Shown in pieces: positions 40,256 to 48,925 of a stretch of 64,000 nt of DNA. The stretch is taken from the NCBI RefSeq assembly GCF_900182935.1, contig NZ_FXUE01000002.1, positions 434,001 through 498,000 on the forward strand, written 5' to 3'. A program made the translations under genes and the position numbers. Position 1 is the stretch's first letter. The number at the start of each line of letters is the position of its first letter. This DNA is from Fibrobacter sp. UWB10 (lineage in GTDB: Bacteria; Fibrobacterota; Fibrobacteria; Fibrobacterales; Fibrobacteraceae). Under the pieces are notes generated by a model. It was not told where the DNA came from. It saw nothing but the letters and a program-made list of their open reading frames with translations, and ran no database searches.

Positions 40256-41167
40256 ATGATTATTCGGGAATCCATAGGTAAAAAACAGCATGCTCTAGTG
40301 AAGTCTGCACTCAAGGGTTTTGTTTTTGCAGCCCTTTCGGCTATCTGCTACGGCACGAATCCGCTGGGTGCGCTCCACTTGTATGCACAGAACTATTCGC
40401 CCGAGACGGTGCTTTTTTACCGATTCTTTACGGCGGCATTGTTGCTGATGATCGTCATGCTATCCAAGGGCTCGCACTTTAAAATTTCGTTTCGCGAGTT
40501 CCGTGCGCTAGTCGCGTTCGGCTTCTTGTTTGCCGCGAGTTCACTCACGTATTACGCCTCGTTCAAGTACATGGATGCGGGGCTAGCCTCTACGCTTCTG
40601 TTCCTTTATCCGCTCGAAGTCTCGGTGCTCATGGCGATTTTCTTCAAGGAAAGAATCAAAATTTGGACAGTCCTTTCGATTGTGATTTCGATGGCGGGCA
40701 TTGCGCTTTTGTATCGTGGGGGAGACGGCGCAACGCTCAGTTCGGTGGGTTGCCTGCTCGTGTTCTTGTCGTCCATAAGTTACGCCATTTATATGGTGAT
40801 GGCGAACCGCATCAACTTGCAGATGGGCTCGGTCAAGATGACTTTTTATGCCATCTGTTTTTGCATGTTCTTCTTGTTGCTTTATTCGGTGACGCTCGGT
40901 TCAGGGCTCCCGCCGCTCTTTACGCAGGCGAGTTCCTGGGGCTGGGGCTTTATGCTGGGCCTTGTGCCGACGGTGCTTTCGCTCATTTTCATGGTGAAGG
41001 CGGTGCGTATTGTGGGTTCTACACCGACGGCGATATTGGGCGCTCTGGAGCCTGTGACTGCAGTGACGATAGGCGTGACTGTCTTTGCCGAAACGCTGAC
41101 GACGCGCATTATGGCGGGCATCATCTTGATCCTTTGTTCCACCATTTTGATTGCCGTAAAGAAATAA
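40256..41167 (+). CDS. EamA/DMT-family transporter
   Basis: A 303-residue inner-membrane protein with ten predicted helices in two EamA repeats. It begins LKGFVFAALSAICYGTNPLG and includes ETVLFYRFFTAALLL, SLTYYASFKYMDAGLASTLL, the second-repeat VGCLLVFLSSISYAIYMVMA and PTAILGALEPVTAVTIGVTV. These are standard drug/metabolite transporter features. ATG 40256 is preferred because the upstream part is a short polar extension over the promoter region. Substrate is unknown; metabolite export is the usual role. Confidence 0.88.
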   Translation: MIIRESIGKKQHALVKSALKGFVFAALSAICYGTNPLGALHLYAQNYSPETVLFYRFFTAALLLMIVMLSKGSHFKISFREFRALVAFGFLFAASSLTYYASFKYMDAGLASTLLFLYPLEVSVLMAIFFKERIKIWTVLSIVISMAGIALLYRGGDGATLSSVGCLLVFLSSISYAIYMVMANRINLQMGSVKMTFYAICFCMFFLLLYSVTLGSGLPPLFTQASSWGWGFMLGLVPTVLSLIFMVKAVRIVGSTPTAILGALEPVTAVTIGVTVFAETLTTRIMAGIILILCSTILIAVKK

Positions 41168-41186
41168 CCCACTGCCAACTATTTAC

Positions 41187-41194
41187 TATAATTG
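41187..41194 (+). promoter_or_regulatory. TATAATTG -7-like box, 5 nt before the 41200 gene
   Basis: TATAATTG is followed by CCGAT and ATG 41200, without a ribosome site. Confidence 0.45.
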
Positions 41195-41199
41195 CCGAT

Positions 41200-41466
41200 A
41201 TGCAGTGCACATGTTCTGTTTGCAACAAGGAATTTAACGATAAGGTGGGGATGTCCCCGCTGGAAAGCAACCTTGCAATCCGTGTTCGGAACAAGGTCGG
41301 GAACATTTGTCCGGATTGCCGCGCAGAAACATGCAAAACCAAGCGCGGTCGCTGGCGCATGTTCTTTTACGACCTGAAAATCGGTCTGCTTTGCCTTTTG
41401 CTGCTGTTGCCCGTATTCCTGCTCTTTGCGGGAATTATTGTTGTGCTCGCGCTTTATGTGCTGTAA
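41200..41466 (+). CDS. Small zinc-ribbon membrane protein
   Basis: An 88-residue protein. The N-terminal half has two CxxC knuckles (CSVC and CPDC, plus CTC and ETC nearby) that should form a zinc ribbon. A basic stretch (KTKRGRWRMFFYDLK) is followed by one C-terminal membrane segment (LLCLLLLLPVFLLFAGIIVV). No named family is recognised. It lies 33 bases after the transporter gene and converges with the pyrophosphatase gene. The reading frame also runs open upstream, through the transporter gene in another frame; that extension is spurious. Confidence 0.6.
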   Translation: MQCTCSVCNKEFNDKVGMSPLESNLAIRVRNKVGNICPDCRAETCKTKRGRWRMFFYDLKIGLLCLLLLLPVFLLFAGIIVVLALYVL

Positions 41467-41483
41467 AGCTTGAGCTCGTTTGG

Positions 41484-43847
41484 CTAGAGTCCGCCGACCG
41501 CGACGATGACGCCTGCGAACACGAGACTCACCATCGTCATCAATTTAATCAAGATGTTCAGCGAGGGGCCCGCGGTGTCCTTGAACGGATCGCCTACGGT
41601 ATCGCCGACAACGCCTGCCTTGTGACATTCGGAGCCTTTCCCGCCGAAGTTTCCTTTTTCGATATATTTCTTGGCGTTGTCCCAAGCACCGCCTGCGTTG
41701 TTGAGCATGCAGGCGAGCGAGAATCCGCAAGCGAGCCCACCGGCGAGCAGGCCGAATACGCCTGCGATTCCCATGAACAAGCCTACAACCACCGGAACAA
41801 TGACGGCGAGAAGCGAAGGCAGAAGCATTTCGCGCTGGGCTCCGTGAGTCGAAATTTCGACGCATTTGGCGTAGTCCGGCTTGCCTGTTCCTTCCATAAT
41901 GCCGGGAATTTCCTTGAACTGGCGGCGGACTTCCTTGACCATGGATGATGCTGCACGGCCGACCGCCTTGATGGTCATGGCGCAGAAGACGAAGGTCATC
42001 ATGCAGCCGATAAAGAGACCGCCAAGAAGCATGGGGTTCATCAGGTTCAGGTTGAAAGCGTTCATGAAATCGCCGAACGAAGCGTCTGCAATAGAGAGCG
42101 CTGCGAGCGAACCGTCGTTTGCGATGGCCTTGATGCCGCCTTCTAGAATTTGCCAATGCGAATTGTTTGTAGCTGCTCCAGAGGTGAGCGCGGTAGAACT
42201 GCTGAAGAAGGTGACGTTGCCGAATTCGAATGCGCCGTCGTGGGCGAATTTGCCGAGCCAGAGCTTGATTTCTTCGACATAGGAGGCGAGGAGTGCCATG
42301 GCGGTAAGGGCTGCAGACCCGATGGCAAAACCCTTGCCTGTCGCTGCGGTCGTATTGCCGAGCATGTCGAGTTCATCAGTGCGTTCGCGGACTTTCTTGG
42401 GGAGTTCTGCCATTTCGGCGTTACCGCCCGCATTGTCGGCAATGGGCCCGAAGGCGTCTGTTGAAAGCGTGATGCCGAGGGTCGATAGCATACCGACGGC
42501 CGCGAAACCGACTCCGTAAAGCCCCTGCGAAATGTTACTGAAACCGCCTGCAAAACCGAAGGAGGCGAGAATGCCGAGAACGATGGTAATCACCGGGAGG
42601 GCGGTGGAGTACATGCCGACCGAAATGCCTTCGATGATTGTCGTGGCGGGGCCCATCTGCGTGCGCGAAGCGATAGCGCGGGTGGGCTTGTAGGCGTCGG
42701 AGGTATAGAACTCGGTAAACTGTCCTATGATGACGCCAGCGGCAAGGCCTGCGACGACAGATCCGAAAATGCCCCACGAAATGAGTCCCAACTTGACAAA
42801 GACAAGGAGCGCCAAAAGAATAAGGATCGAAGATCCGAGCGTTCCGACGAGAAGGGAATGCAAGAGCGACTTGGTGTTGGCGTCATCTTTGGTGCGCACC
42901 ATGAAAATGCCGACAATCGAAAGAATGATGCCTATTGCCGCGACAAGCATCGGGGCGATGACATGGTGCATGCTCATGCCAGGAAGGGCCGCGCCGAGCG
43001 CCGCTGTCGCCAAGATGGATCCGCAGTAAGATTCGTAGAGGTCTGCACCCATGCCCGCAACGTCTCCGACGTTATCGCCGACGTTGTCGGCGATGGTGGC
43101 GGGGTTTCGCGGATCGTCTTCGGGAATTCCCGCTTCGACTTTACCGACCAAGTCTGCACCGACATCGGCCGCCTTCGTGTAGATACCCCCGCCAACGCGG
43201 GCAAAGAGCGCTTGCAGCGAGGCTCCCATGCCAAAGGTCAGCATGGTGGTTGTCACTTCGGCCATCTTGGCGTGACCGAAAGCCGGATTCGTAATCAAAC
43301 CGTCCGAAAAGTCCATCGAAATTTTGCTTGCAAGGGTAGCGCCCATGCCGAAAATATTATGGTCGTAAATGAAGTTCAGAAGGTAGAACCAGATGGAAAT
43401 ATCGAGCAGGCCAAAGCCGACGACAATCAGTCCCATGACCGCGCCAGAACGGAATGCCGTGACGAGGCCTTGGTTCAGGCTCTTGCTTGCGCCCGCGGCA
43501 GTTCTTGAACTTGCCTGCGTTGCCGTTTTCATGCCTAAGAATCCGCAGAGCCCGCTAAAGAAACCGCCGGTGAGGAATGCGACCGGAACAAAGGGATTCT
43601 GGATTCCGAGGAATGCGAGAATCACGAAAATGAGGAACAGAATGGCGAATACGACCGAGACGGTCCTGTATTGGCGCTTGAGGTAGGCGAGTGCCCCTTC
43701 GCGGACATAACCCGCAATCTCTATCATGCGCGGCGTTCCTTCATCCATTTTCATCATGGATTTGAAGAATAGGAATGCCGCTACGAGGGCGAGAATTGAC
43801 GCTGCCGGAACAGTGTACCAAAAAACAGGAATGCTGAATGTTTCCAT
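41484..43847 (-). CDS. hppA: Membrane-bound ion-translocating pyrophosphatase, K+-dependent type
   Basis: A 787-residue, about 16-helix membrane enzyme that couples PPi hydrolysis to H+ or Na+ pumping. The catalytic loop motifs are [20 protein letters not shown] and [20 protein letters not shown]; the C-terminal [18 protein letters not shown] is also canonical. The potassium determinant region reads [16 protein letters not shown], with Ala instead of Lys after NTT, which points to the K+-dependent class; H+ versus Na+ cannot be decided here. AGGAG precedes the ATG by 7 nt. Together with ppa and pfp it indicates PPi-linked energy conservation. Confidence 0.93.
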   Translation of the reverse strand: METFSIPVFWYTVPAASILALVAAFLFFKSMMKMDEGTPRMIEIAGYVREGALAYLKRQYRTVSVVFAILFLIFVILAFLGIQNPFVPVAFLTGGFFSGLCGFLGMKTATQASSRTAAGASKSLNQGLVTAFRSGAVMGLIVVGFGLLDISIWFYLLNFIYDHNIFGMGATLASKISMDFSDGLITNPAFGHAKMAEVTTTMLTFGMGASLQALFARVGGGIYTKAADVGADLVGKVEAGIPEDDPRNPATIADNVGDNVGDVAGMGADLYESYCGSILATAALGAALPGMSMHHVIAPMLVAAIGIILSIVGIFMVRTKDDANTKSLLHSLLVGTLGSSILILLALLVFVKLGLISWGIFGSVVAGLAAGVIIGQFTEFYTSDAYKPTRAIASRTQMGPATTIIEGISVGMYSTALPVITIVLGILASFGFAGGFSNISQGLYGVGFAAVGMLSTLGITLSTDAFGPIADNAGGNAEMAELPKKVRERTDELDMLGNTTAATGKGFAIGSAALTAMALLASYVEEIKLWLGKFAHDGAFEFGNVTFFSSSTALTSGAATNNSHWQILEGGIKAIANDGSLAALSIADASFGDFMNAFNLNLMNPMLLGGLFIGCMMTFVFCAMTIKAVGRAASSMVKEVRRQFKEIPGIMEGTGKPDYAKCVEISTHGAQREMLLPSLLAVIVPVVVGLFMGIAGVFGLLAGGLACGFSLACMLNNAGGAWDNAKKYIEKGNFGGKGSECHKAGVVGDTVGDPFKDTAGPSLNILIKLMTMVSLVFAGVIVAVGGL

Positions 43848-43943
43848 AAAAGACTCCTTTGATACCGTTTTTGGGGCGGATTTCTATATAAATCTATACT
43901 GAAAATGGCGGAATAGGAAAAAATAAAATGCTAAAATTATGCT

Positions 43944-44465
43944 ATGGAATTCATTAAACTCGCTCAAAATCGTTACAGCTGCCGCAAATTCAGCGACAAG
44001 GCTGTGGAACCCGAAAAACTCTCCCTCGTGCTCGAAGCAGGACGCCTTTCTCCGACGGCCGTGAATGGCCAGCCGGTGACGGTGAAAGTGCTCAAGTCGG
44101 AGGCCGCTCTTGCCAAGCTCCGCGGCATTACCCGCATGGCCTACAACGCCCCCGTGGTGCTCATGGTCTGCTACGACAAGGACAAGTGCTATTCTCCCGT
44201 GACCTACCACGACGATTTTGTGAGTGGCGATATGGATTCGAGCATCGTGACGACTTCGATGATGATGCAGGCGACCGACCTCGGCCTTGCCACCTTGTGG
44301 GCTCGTGGCTTCAACGCTTCTGAAATCGAAAAGGCCTTCGACTTCCCGGCAAACCTGAAACTCGCGTGTTTCTTGGATGTAGGCTACGCTGATCCTGCCG
44401 AAGGCGGCCCCTCGCCGAGACACCCCGTGCGTAAGCCCATGAGCGAATTCGCAGAAGAAATATAA
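43944..44465 (+). CDS. Nitroreductase-family flavoprotein
   Basis: A 173-residue FMN-dependent oxidoreductase of the short nitroreductase type. It begins IKLAQNRYSCRKFSDKAVEP (FMN phosphate-binding RxSxRxF pattern) and has RLSPTAVNGQPVTVKVLK, APVVLMVCYD, DSSIVTTSMMMQATDLGLAT and FLDVGYADPAEGGPSPRHP. Electron donor is likely NAD(P)H; substrate unknown. A TAAAATTA box is 4 nt before the ATG, a poorer version of the box used elsewhere in this window. Confidence 0.9.
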   Translation: MEFIKLAQNRYSCRKFSDKAVEPEKLSLVLEAGRLSPTAVNGQPVTVKVLKSEAALAKLRGITRMAYNAPVVLMVCYDKDKCYSPVTYHDDFVSGDMDSSIVTTSMMMQATDLGLATLWARGFNASEIEKAFDFPANLKLACFLDVGYADPAEGGPSPRHPVRKPMSEFAEEI

Positions 44466-44523
44466 TTGGCAATTTTGATGCCTTCATTGAATGCTAGATA
44501 ACGGGTCTTAAAAAGGCTATTTT

Positions 44524-44589
44524 ACTATATGGCACTCCTTCGGAGTGCATATAGTATGGCTCGGCCATGCCAAAAACATAATGTTTTTG
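44524..44589. repeat. Three consecutive palindromes
   Basis: First hairpin 44524-44555: ACTATATGGCACTCC with GGAGTGCATATAGT around TTC, one bulged base. Second 44556-44568: ATGGC-TCG-GCCAT. Third 44571-44589: CAAAAACAT-A-ATGTTTTTG. The array lies between the nitroreductase stop and the PPIase promoter box. Confidence 0.7.
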
Positions 44590-44609
44590 TCGCGGCTCTC
44601 GCCTTTTTC

Positions 44610-44617
44610 TATATTTA
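44610..44617 (+). promoter_or_regulatory. TATATTTA -7-like box upstream of the PPIase gene
   Basis: TATATTTA lies 28 nt before ATG 44646, and AAGGAA stands at a normal ribosome-site distance. Confidence 0.45.
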
Positions 44618-44645
44618 CACCGGAAAATTTTAAAAAGGAATAAAA

Positions 44646-45656
44646 ATGCGTTCTTTTAAATTTGTTTCTCGCGGTATTTTGACGGTCGCTTTGGCTGCCG
44701 GTATCGCCTCTGCTCAGTTGTTGAATTCCAAGAGCCTGGACGTGATTCGCGTCGAAAAGGTCGGTATTTCTGCCGGTAAGATTGATAGCCTTGCTAAAAT
44801 GCTCGGCGAACAGCAGTTCCGTGGCAAGAAGATTGATGATAAGACCATGACTCAGCTCCGTTATGCCGTTATCGATAACTTGGTGGGTCAGGAACTCATT
44901 AAGCTCGAAGCCAAGAAGTTGGGTATCAAGGTTTCTCAGGGTAAGGTCGATAGTTTGACCAAGCTCTTCAAGGCTCAGTTCCCGAGCGAAGACGCCTTCC
45001 AGAAGGAACTCAAGAAGTCTAACACCACCATGGCTCAGTTCAAGGAAAAGATTGAAGACCAGCTGAAGAGCGAAGCAATCCTTGAAAAGAAGGTGCCGTA
45101 TCCGAAGGATCCGACCGAAAAGCAGAAGGAAGCTTTCTGGGAACTCAACAAGACTAAGGTGCAAGTTAACGACTCCATTAGCGGTGCCCGCATCGTGATT
45201 TACACCAAGGGCAAGTCCAAACAGGAAATCGAAGACGCTAAGGACATGCTGAAGGGCCTCGCCGCTCAGGTGCGCAGCAAGAAGGCTACGTTTGCTCAGC
45301 TCGCTGCCATGTACAGCGACGACCAGACCGCCAAGAAGACTGGCGGCGTGATGGCTAAGTTCGTTGCCAAGTCTAAGGGTGATGCTTTTGTGAAGGCCGT
45401 GAACAAGATTAAGGTGGGCGAAATCACCGAAGTTTATACCGATAAGGACGGCGTTGCCATCTTTATGTTGACTGAACGTAACGATGGTAAGTACGAAAGC
45501 TACAAGCACCAGATCGACTACATTCTGCGTATGCAGGCCGAACAGGAACGTCAGGCTCAGCTGAAGGCTTACCTCGATGGTCTTGGAAAGGCTTACAAGG
45601 TTCAGTACCTCGACGCTAAGTACACTCCGCCGCAGGCTATCGGAGCTTCTAAGTAA
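44646..45656 (+). CDS. Periplasmic peptidyl-prolyl isomerase, PpiC/SurA-like
   Basis: A 336-residue exported chaperone/isomerase: signal peptide 1-23 (VALAAGIASA), a SurA-type N-terminal helical region (about 30-155, MTQLRYAVIDNLVGQELIKL, KELKKSNTTMAQFKEKIEDQ), and one parvulin-type domain (about 175-280) with FAQLAAMYSDDQTAKKTGG and FVKAVNKIKVGEITEVYTDK. Such proteins escort outer-membrane proteins. The TAA overlaps the prfB ATG (TAATG), so expression of release factor 2 is coupled to it. Confidence 0.88.
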   Translation: MRSFKFVSRGILTVALAAGIASAQLLNSKSLDVIRVEKVGISAGKIDSLAKMLGEQQFRGKKIDDKTMTQLRYAVIDNLVGQELIKLEAKKLGIKVSQGKVDSLTKLFKAQFPSEDAFQKELKKSNTTMAQFKEKIEDQLKSEAILEKKVPYPKDPTEKQKEAFWELNKTKVQVNDSISGARIVIYTKGKSKQEIEDAKDMLKGLAAQVRSKKATFAQLAAMYSDDQTAKKTGGVMAKFVAKSKGDAFVKAVNKIKVGEITEVYTDKDGVAIFMLTERNDGKYESYKHQIDYILRMQAEQERQAQLKAYLDGLGKAYKVQYLDAKYTPPQAIGASK

Positions 45657-46763
45657 TGGCTTTTCAGACAACTCACACCGGGCTAATCGATTTGCGTACG
45701 CGCATCGATAAGCTCTGGGGGTATCTTTGACTTAGAGGCCAAGACCGAAGAACTTTACGTTTTGGAAAAGGACTCCGCCGACCCGAACCTGTGGAATGAC
45801 CAGGAAAAGGCGCAGTCCATGATGAAAAAAATCGGCAATCTGCGAGCCCTGCTGGACTCGTGGAAAGAAGTTTCGCAGAGTTGCGATGACTTGGCCGAAC
45901 TTTATGAAATGAGCAAGGCGGAAGAATCCGCTGACCTGACTGCATCGATTGATTCCGATATCGCTGAACTCAAGTCGAAGATTGAGGCGATGGAATTCAA
46001 GAAGATGCTGAATGGTCCGGATGATGCTTGCGCATGCCTGCTTTCCATTCACCCGGGCGCAGGCGGCACCGAGTCGCAGGACTGGGCTTTGATGCTCTTC
46101 CGCATGTATACGCACTTCTTCGAACGCGAAAACATGGACTTCAAGGTGGTCGACTTCCAGGAAGCGGAAGACGCCGGCCTCAAGAGCGCGACCATCGAAG
46201 TCACTTGTGAAAACGCTTACGGCTTGCTCCGTTCGGAAATCGGCGTGCACCGCCTGGTGCGCATCAGCCCGTTCGATGCAAACGCCCGCCGCCACACGAG
46301 CTTTACCGCCGTGTACCTGTACCCCGAACACGAAGACATCGAATTCGATTTGGATATGGCTGACGTGCGCGTGGATACTTACCGCAGTAGCGGTGCCGGT
46401 GGCCAGTACATTAACAAGACGGACTCCGCCGTGCGTATGACCCACTTGCCGACAGGAATTATGGCAAGCTGCCAGACCGAACGTAGCCAAATCCAAAACC
46501 GCGAAACCTGCTACAAGATGCTCAAGACCATGGTCGCTGAACATTACCGCTTGGAAGAAGAAGCCAAGCGCGATGCTCGCATGGCCGAAAAGAAAAAGGT
46601 CGAATGGGGTAGCCAGATTCGTAGCTACGTGTTGCAGCCTTACCAGTTGGTGAAGGACCTGCGCACTGGCGTCGAAACCTCGGATACCGCAGGCGTGCTC
46701 GACGGCAAAATCAAGCCGTTCATCAACGCGTACCTGCTGAGTACAAGCGAAGGGCAGAAGTAG
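45656..46763 (+). CDS. prfB: Peptide chain release factor 2 with programmed +1 frameshift
   Basis: Translation starts at ATG 45656 and reads 24 codons to CTT TGA (TGA at 45728-45730). The canonical slippery context GGGGGTATCTTTGAC is present, and decoding resumes in the +1 frame at GAC 45729. The full protein is about 368 residues, the normal RF2 length. It has the RF2 anticodon-mimic SPF (RISPFDANARRHTSF) and the catalytic GGQ (SSGAGGQYINKTDSAVR). RF2 terminates at UGA and UAA. The in-frame UGA lets RF2 level control its own synthesis. The early part is a typical RF2 N-terminus. Confidence 0.96.
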
Positions 46764-46805
46764 TAGACAGATTGCAGTTGGCCGTTAGCAGTAGGATGTT
46801 GAAAG

Positions 46806-46832
46806 TGGCGGGCTATTGCCCGCCATTTTTCT
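46806..46832 (+). terminator. Terminator after prfB
   Basis: TGGCGGGC-TATT-GCCCGCCA perfect 8-bp stem followed by TTTTT. It also borders the end of the small minus-strand gene. Confidence 0.85.
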
Positions 46833-46833
46833 T

Positions 46834-47004
46834 TTACTTCAAGTTGTACTTTTCCTTGAGGGCGATGCGCTCTTCGTCGGAAAGGCTCTTCAAGTACGAG
46901 CGCCAGCCGGGGCAGAAGTTGATGTGGAACCGCCAGAAGCGCCCGATAAGCGATTTGGGATTCTTGTCATACTGAGCGCGGAATTTGCAATTTGCACAGG
47001 CCAT
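46834..47004 (-). CDS. Small hypothetical protein (56 residues)
   Basis: A short gene on the minus strand, supported by AAGGAG 7-8 nt before ATG 47004, a full stop at TAA 46834, and a compact composition. It begins MACANCKFRAQYDKNPKSL and continues IGRFWRFHINFCPGWRSYLK, then LSDEERIALKEKYNLK. The CxxC near the N-terminus and the third Cys with Trp-rich basic core suggest a small zinc- or RNA-binding protein, though this is inference. It is downstream of pfp but separated from it by a terminator, and it ends against the prfB terminator. Confidence 0.65.
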   Translation of the reverse strand: MACANCKFRAQYDKNPKSLIGRFWRFHINFCPGWRSYLKSLSDEERIALKEKYNLK

Positions 47005-47030
47005 AGTGTAGCTCCTTTTCAGTAAACATA

Positions 47031-47058
47031 AAAAATCCCTGCAGAGAACTGCAGGGAT
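47031..47058 (-). terminator. Terminator after pfp
   Basis: ATCCCTGCAG-AGAA-CTGCAGGGAT, a perfect 10-bp stem. On the minus strand it is followed by a run of T (AAAAA on the plus strand). Confidence 0.9.
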
Positions 47059-47083
47059 CGAAATTCAAGACGATGTTTATCGC

Positions 47084-48748
47084 TTACTTGACTTTAATGG
47101 CGCCGCGTTCCAACTTAATCGTAAAGTTGGTCACGTCGCAAACTTCGCTCGGACCCCAGTACTGGATCGGACCCGGATAGGTGTAGGATTCAGTCTTGGC
47201 CCAAACTTCGCGGTTCTTGGCGAAGAACTTGAACGGAGCGCCGTCGAGTTCAACGAGAGCCTTCTGGATCACCGGCTTGTCGGCACCGTGACGACGTTCG
47301 ATGTTCATCATCATGGTGATAGGAATGCCACCGGCAGTCCACTTTTCGATACCCTTGGTCAGGTCACGCACAGAGCTCATGTAGCCGTTCATCTTGTTGA
47401 AGGCGAGCACAGAAGCGGTGTAACCGAGGCTGTAGCAGTAGTCGGCGTCGAAGTTCGACGGAGCGGCGCAGCGGCCTTCGTAACCGAAGAAGTGGTTGAG
47501 GGCAGAGAACTTGCCCTTGAAGTTCTTGCGGCTCTTGAGTTCCTTCTTCACCATTTCGATGACGAGCTTTTCGGTTTCGATGAGGGAAACCTGCACGTTG
47601 CCGTGGCTGTCGCGGTCGAGCATCAGCTGGCCCTGAGTGGTGGAGGGGAGGCTCTTGAGGACTTCGGCGGAAGCCTTAGAGATCCAGTTGCAGAGCTTTT
47701 CAACCTTGGCGGCGGTGTCGAGGCCTTCGACTTCCTTTTCGTGGTGGGCGAGGGCTTCAGAGAGTTCGGAAATGAGCACGCCGACATCCGGGATGAATTC
47801 GAGGAGGCCTTCCGGAATCAGGCAGACGCCGAAGTTCTTGCCGTCAGCAGCACGGGCAGCGACGATGTCTGCAACGTACTTGATGACCTGCTTGAGCTTC
47901 ATCTTCTTGGCCTTGACTTCTTCAGAGATCAAGCAGATGTTCGGATGGGTCTGGAGAGCGGCTTCGAGAGCAATGTGGGAAGCGCTACGGCCCATGAGCT
48001 TGATGAAGTGCCAGTACTTCTGAGCGGAGTTGGCATCGCGCATGATGTTGCCGATGAGTTCGGAGTAGGTCTTCACGGCGGTGTCGAAACCGAAGGAGGT
48101 TTCGATGTATTCGTTCTTGAGGTCGCCGTCGATGGTCTTCGGGCAGCCGCAAACCACGCAGCTTGCGCCGTTGGCCTGGAAGTATTCACCGAGAACAGCA
48201 GCGTTCGTGTTGGAGTCGTCACCACCGATGATCACGATAGCGTCAAGCTTCTGGGCCTTGGCAACAGCCATGCACTTCTTGAACTGTTCTTCAGTTTCGA
48301 GCTTGGTACGGCCGGACTGGATGATGTCGAATCCACCGGTGTTGCGGTAGGAGTCCATGATCTTTTCGTTGATCACGATGAACTTGCCGTTTTCGAGGCC
48401 GGACGGACCGCCGAGGAAGCCGAGGAGCTTGGAATTCTTGCTGATGCTCTTGATACCGTCGAAGATACCTGCAATCACGTTGTGTCCACCAGGAGCCTGG
48501 CCACCGGAGAGCACCACGCCCACGTTGAGGGCCTTACCGGCTTGAGCCTTGGTAGCCTTCTTCATGGAAATGTAGGGAGCACCGTAGGTGTTCGGGAACA
48601 GAGCCTTGATCTTGGCCTGGTCGCGCACAGATTCGGTAGCCTTACCCTTGTTGAGAGAGACCTTGAGAGCGCCGTCGCGGAGAGCGGCGGGGAGTTTCGG
48701 CTGGTAGGCCTTGCGGGCCTTGCCGAGGACGGACAGATTGTCAGCCAT
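47084..48748 (-). CDS. pfp: Pyrophosphate-dependent fructose-6-phosphate 1-phosphotransferase
   Basis: A 554-residue long-type PFP, a reversible glycolytic enzyme using PPi in place of ATP. ATG 48748 has AGGAAG upstream; the earlier frame is leader. Motifs: VGVVLSGGQAPGGHNVIAG (PPi binding), GFLGGPSGLENGKF, and VIIGGDDSNTNAAVL, where the Asp-Asp pair marks PPi rather than ATP use. TIDGDLKNEYIETSFGFDTA and LMGRSASHIALEAAL are also typical. The gene stands alone with a distant -7-type promoter box and its own terminator. Confidence 0.95.
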   Translation of the reverse strand: MADNLSVLGKARKAYQPKLPAALRDGALKVSLNKGKATESVRDQAKIKALFPNTYGAPYISMKKATKAQAGKALNVGVVLSGGQAPGGHNVIAGIFDGIKSISKNSKLLGFLGGPSGLENGKFIVINEKIMDSYRNTGGFDIIQSGRTKLETEEQFKKCMAVAKAQKLDAIVIIGGDDSNTNAAVLGEYFQANGASCVVCGCPKTIDGDLKNEYIETSFGFDTAVKTYSELIGNIMRDANSAQKYWHFIKLMGRSASHIALEAALQTHPNICLISEEVKAKKMKLKQVIKYVADIVAARAADGKNFGVCLIPEGLLEFIPDVGVLISELSEALAHHEKEVEGLDTAAKVEKLCNWISKASAEVLKSLPSTTQGQLMLDRDSHGNVQVSLIETEKLVIEMVKKELKSRKNFKGKFSALNHFFGYEGRCAAPSNFDADYCYSLGYTASVLAFNKMNGYMSSVRDLTKGIEKWTAGGIPITMMMNIERRHGADKPVIQKALVELDGAPFKFFAKNREVWAKTESYTYPGPIQYWGPSEVCDVTNFTIKLERGAIKVK

Positions 48749-48823
48749 TGTTTCTTCCTTTTGATTTTTCGACGGCTCGCATGTTGCGACGCACATCGGT
48801 TTTCGGGTTAAAAATTACGTATG

Positions 48824-48831
48824 CAAATATA
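48824..48831 (-). promoter_or_regulatory. -7-type box TATATTTG upstream of pfp
   Basis: Minus-strand TATATTTG lies about 75 nt before ATG 48748. The leader is longer than for other genes here and would contain the AGGAAG site. Confidence 0.4.
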
Positions 48832-48864
48832 GAAAACTAGTTTTTGCATTTCAAACTTATTGCA

Positions 48865-48897
48865 CAAAAAAAGTGGAAACGTTGAGTTTCCACTTTT
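48865..48897 (-). terminator. Terminator after the CotH-domain gene
   Basis: AAAAGTGGAAAC pairs with GTTTCCACTTTT (12 bp, loop GTTGA). Extra A residues on the left give the U-tract for minus-strand transcripts. Confidence 0.9.
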
Positions 48898-48925
48898 GGG
48901 TATTTTATGGGAGAGTTAGCTTTAA

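Noticed and set aside
40663-41199. Long N-terminal extension of the zinc-ribbon gene
   Set aside because: This frame lies inside the EamA transporter gene in another phase; its translation is a shadow. The box and ATG at 41187-41200 define the real start.
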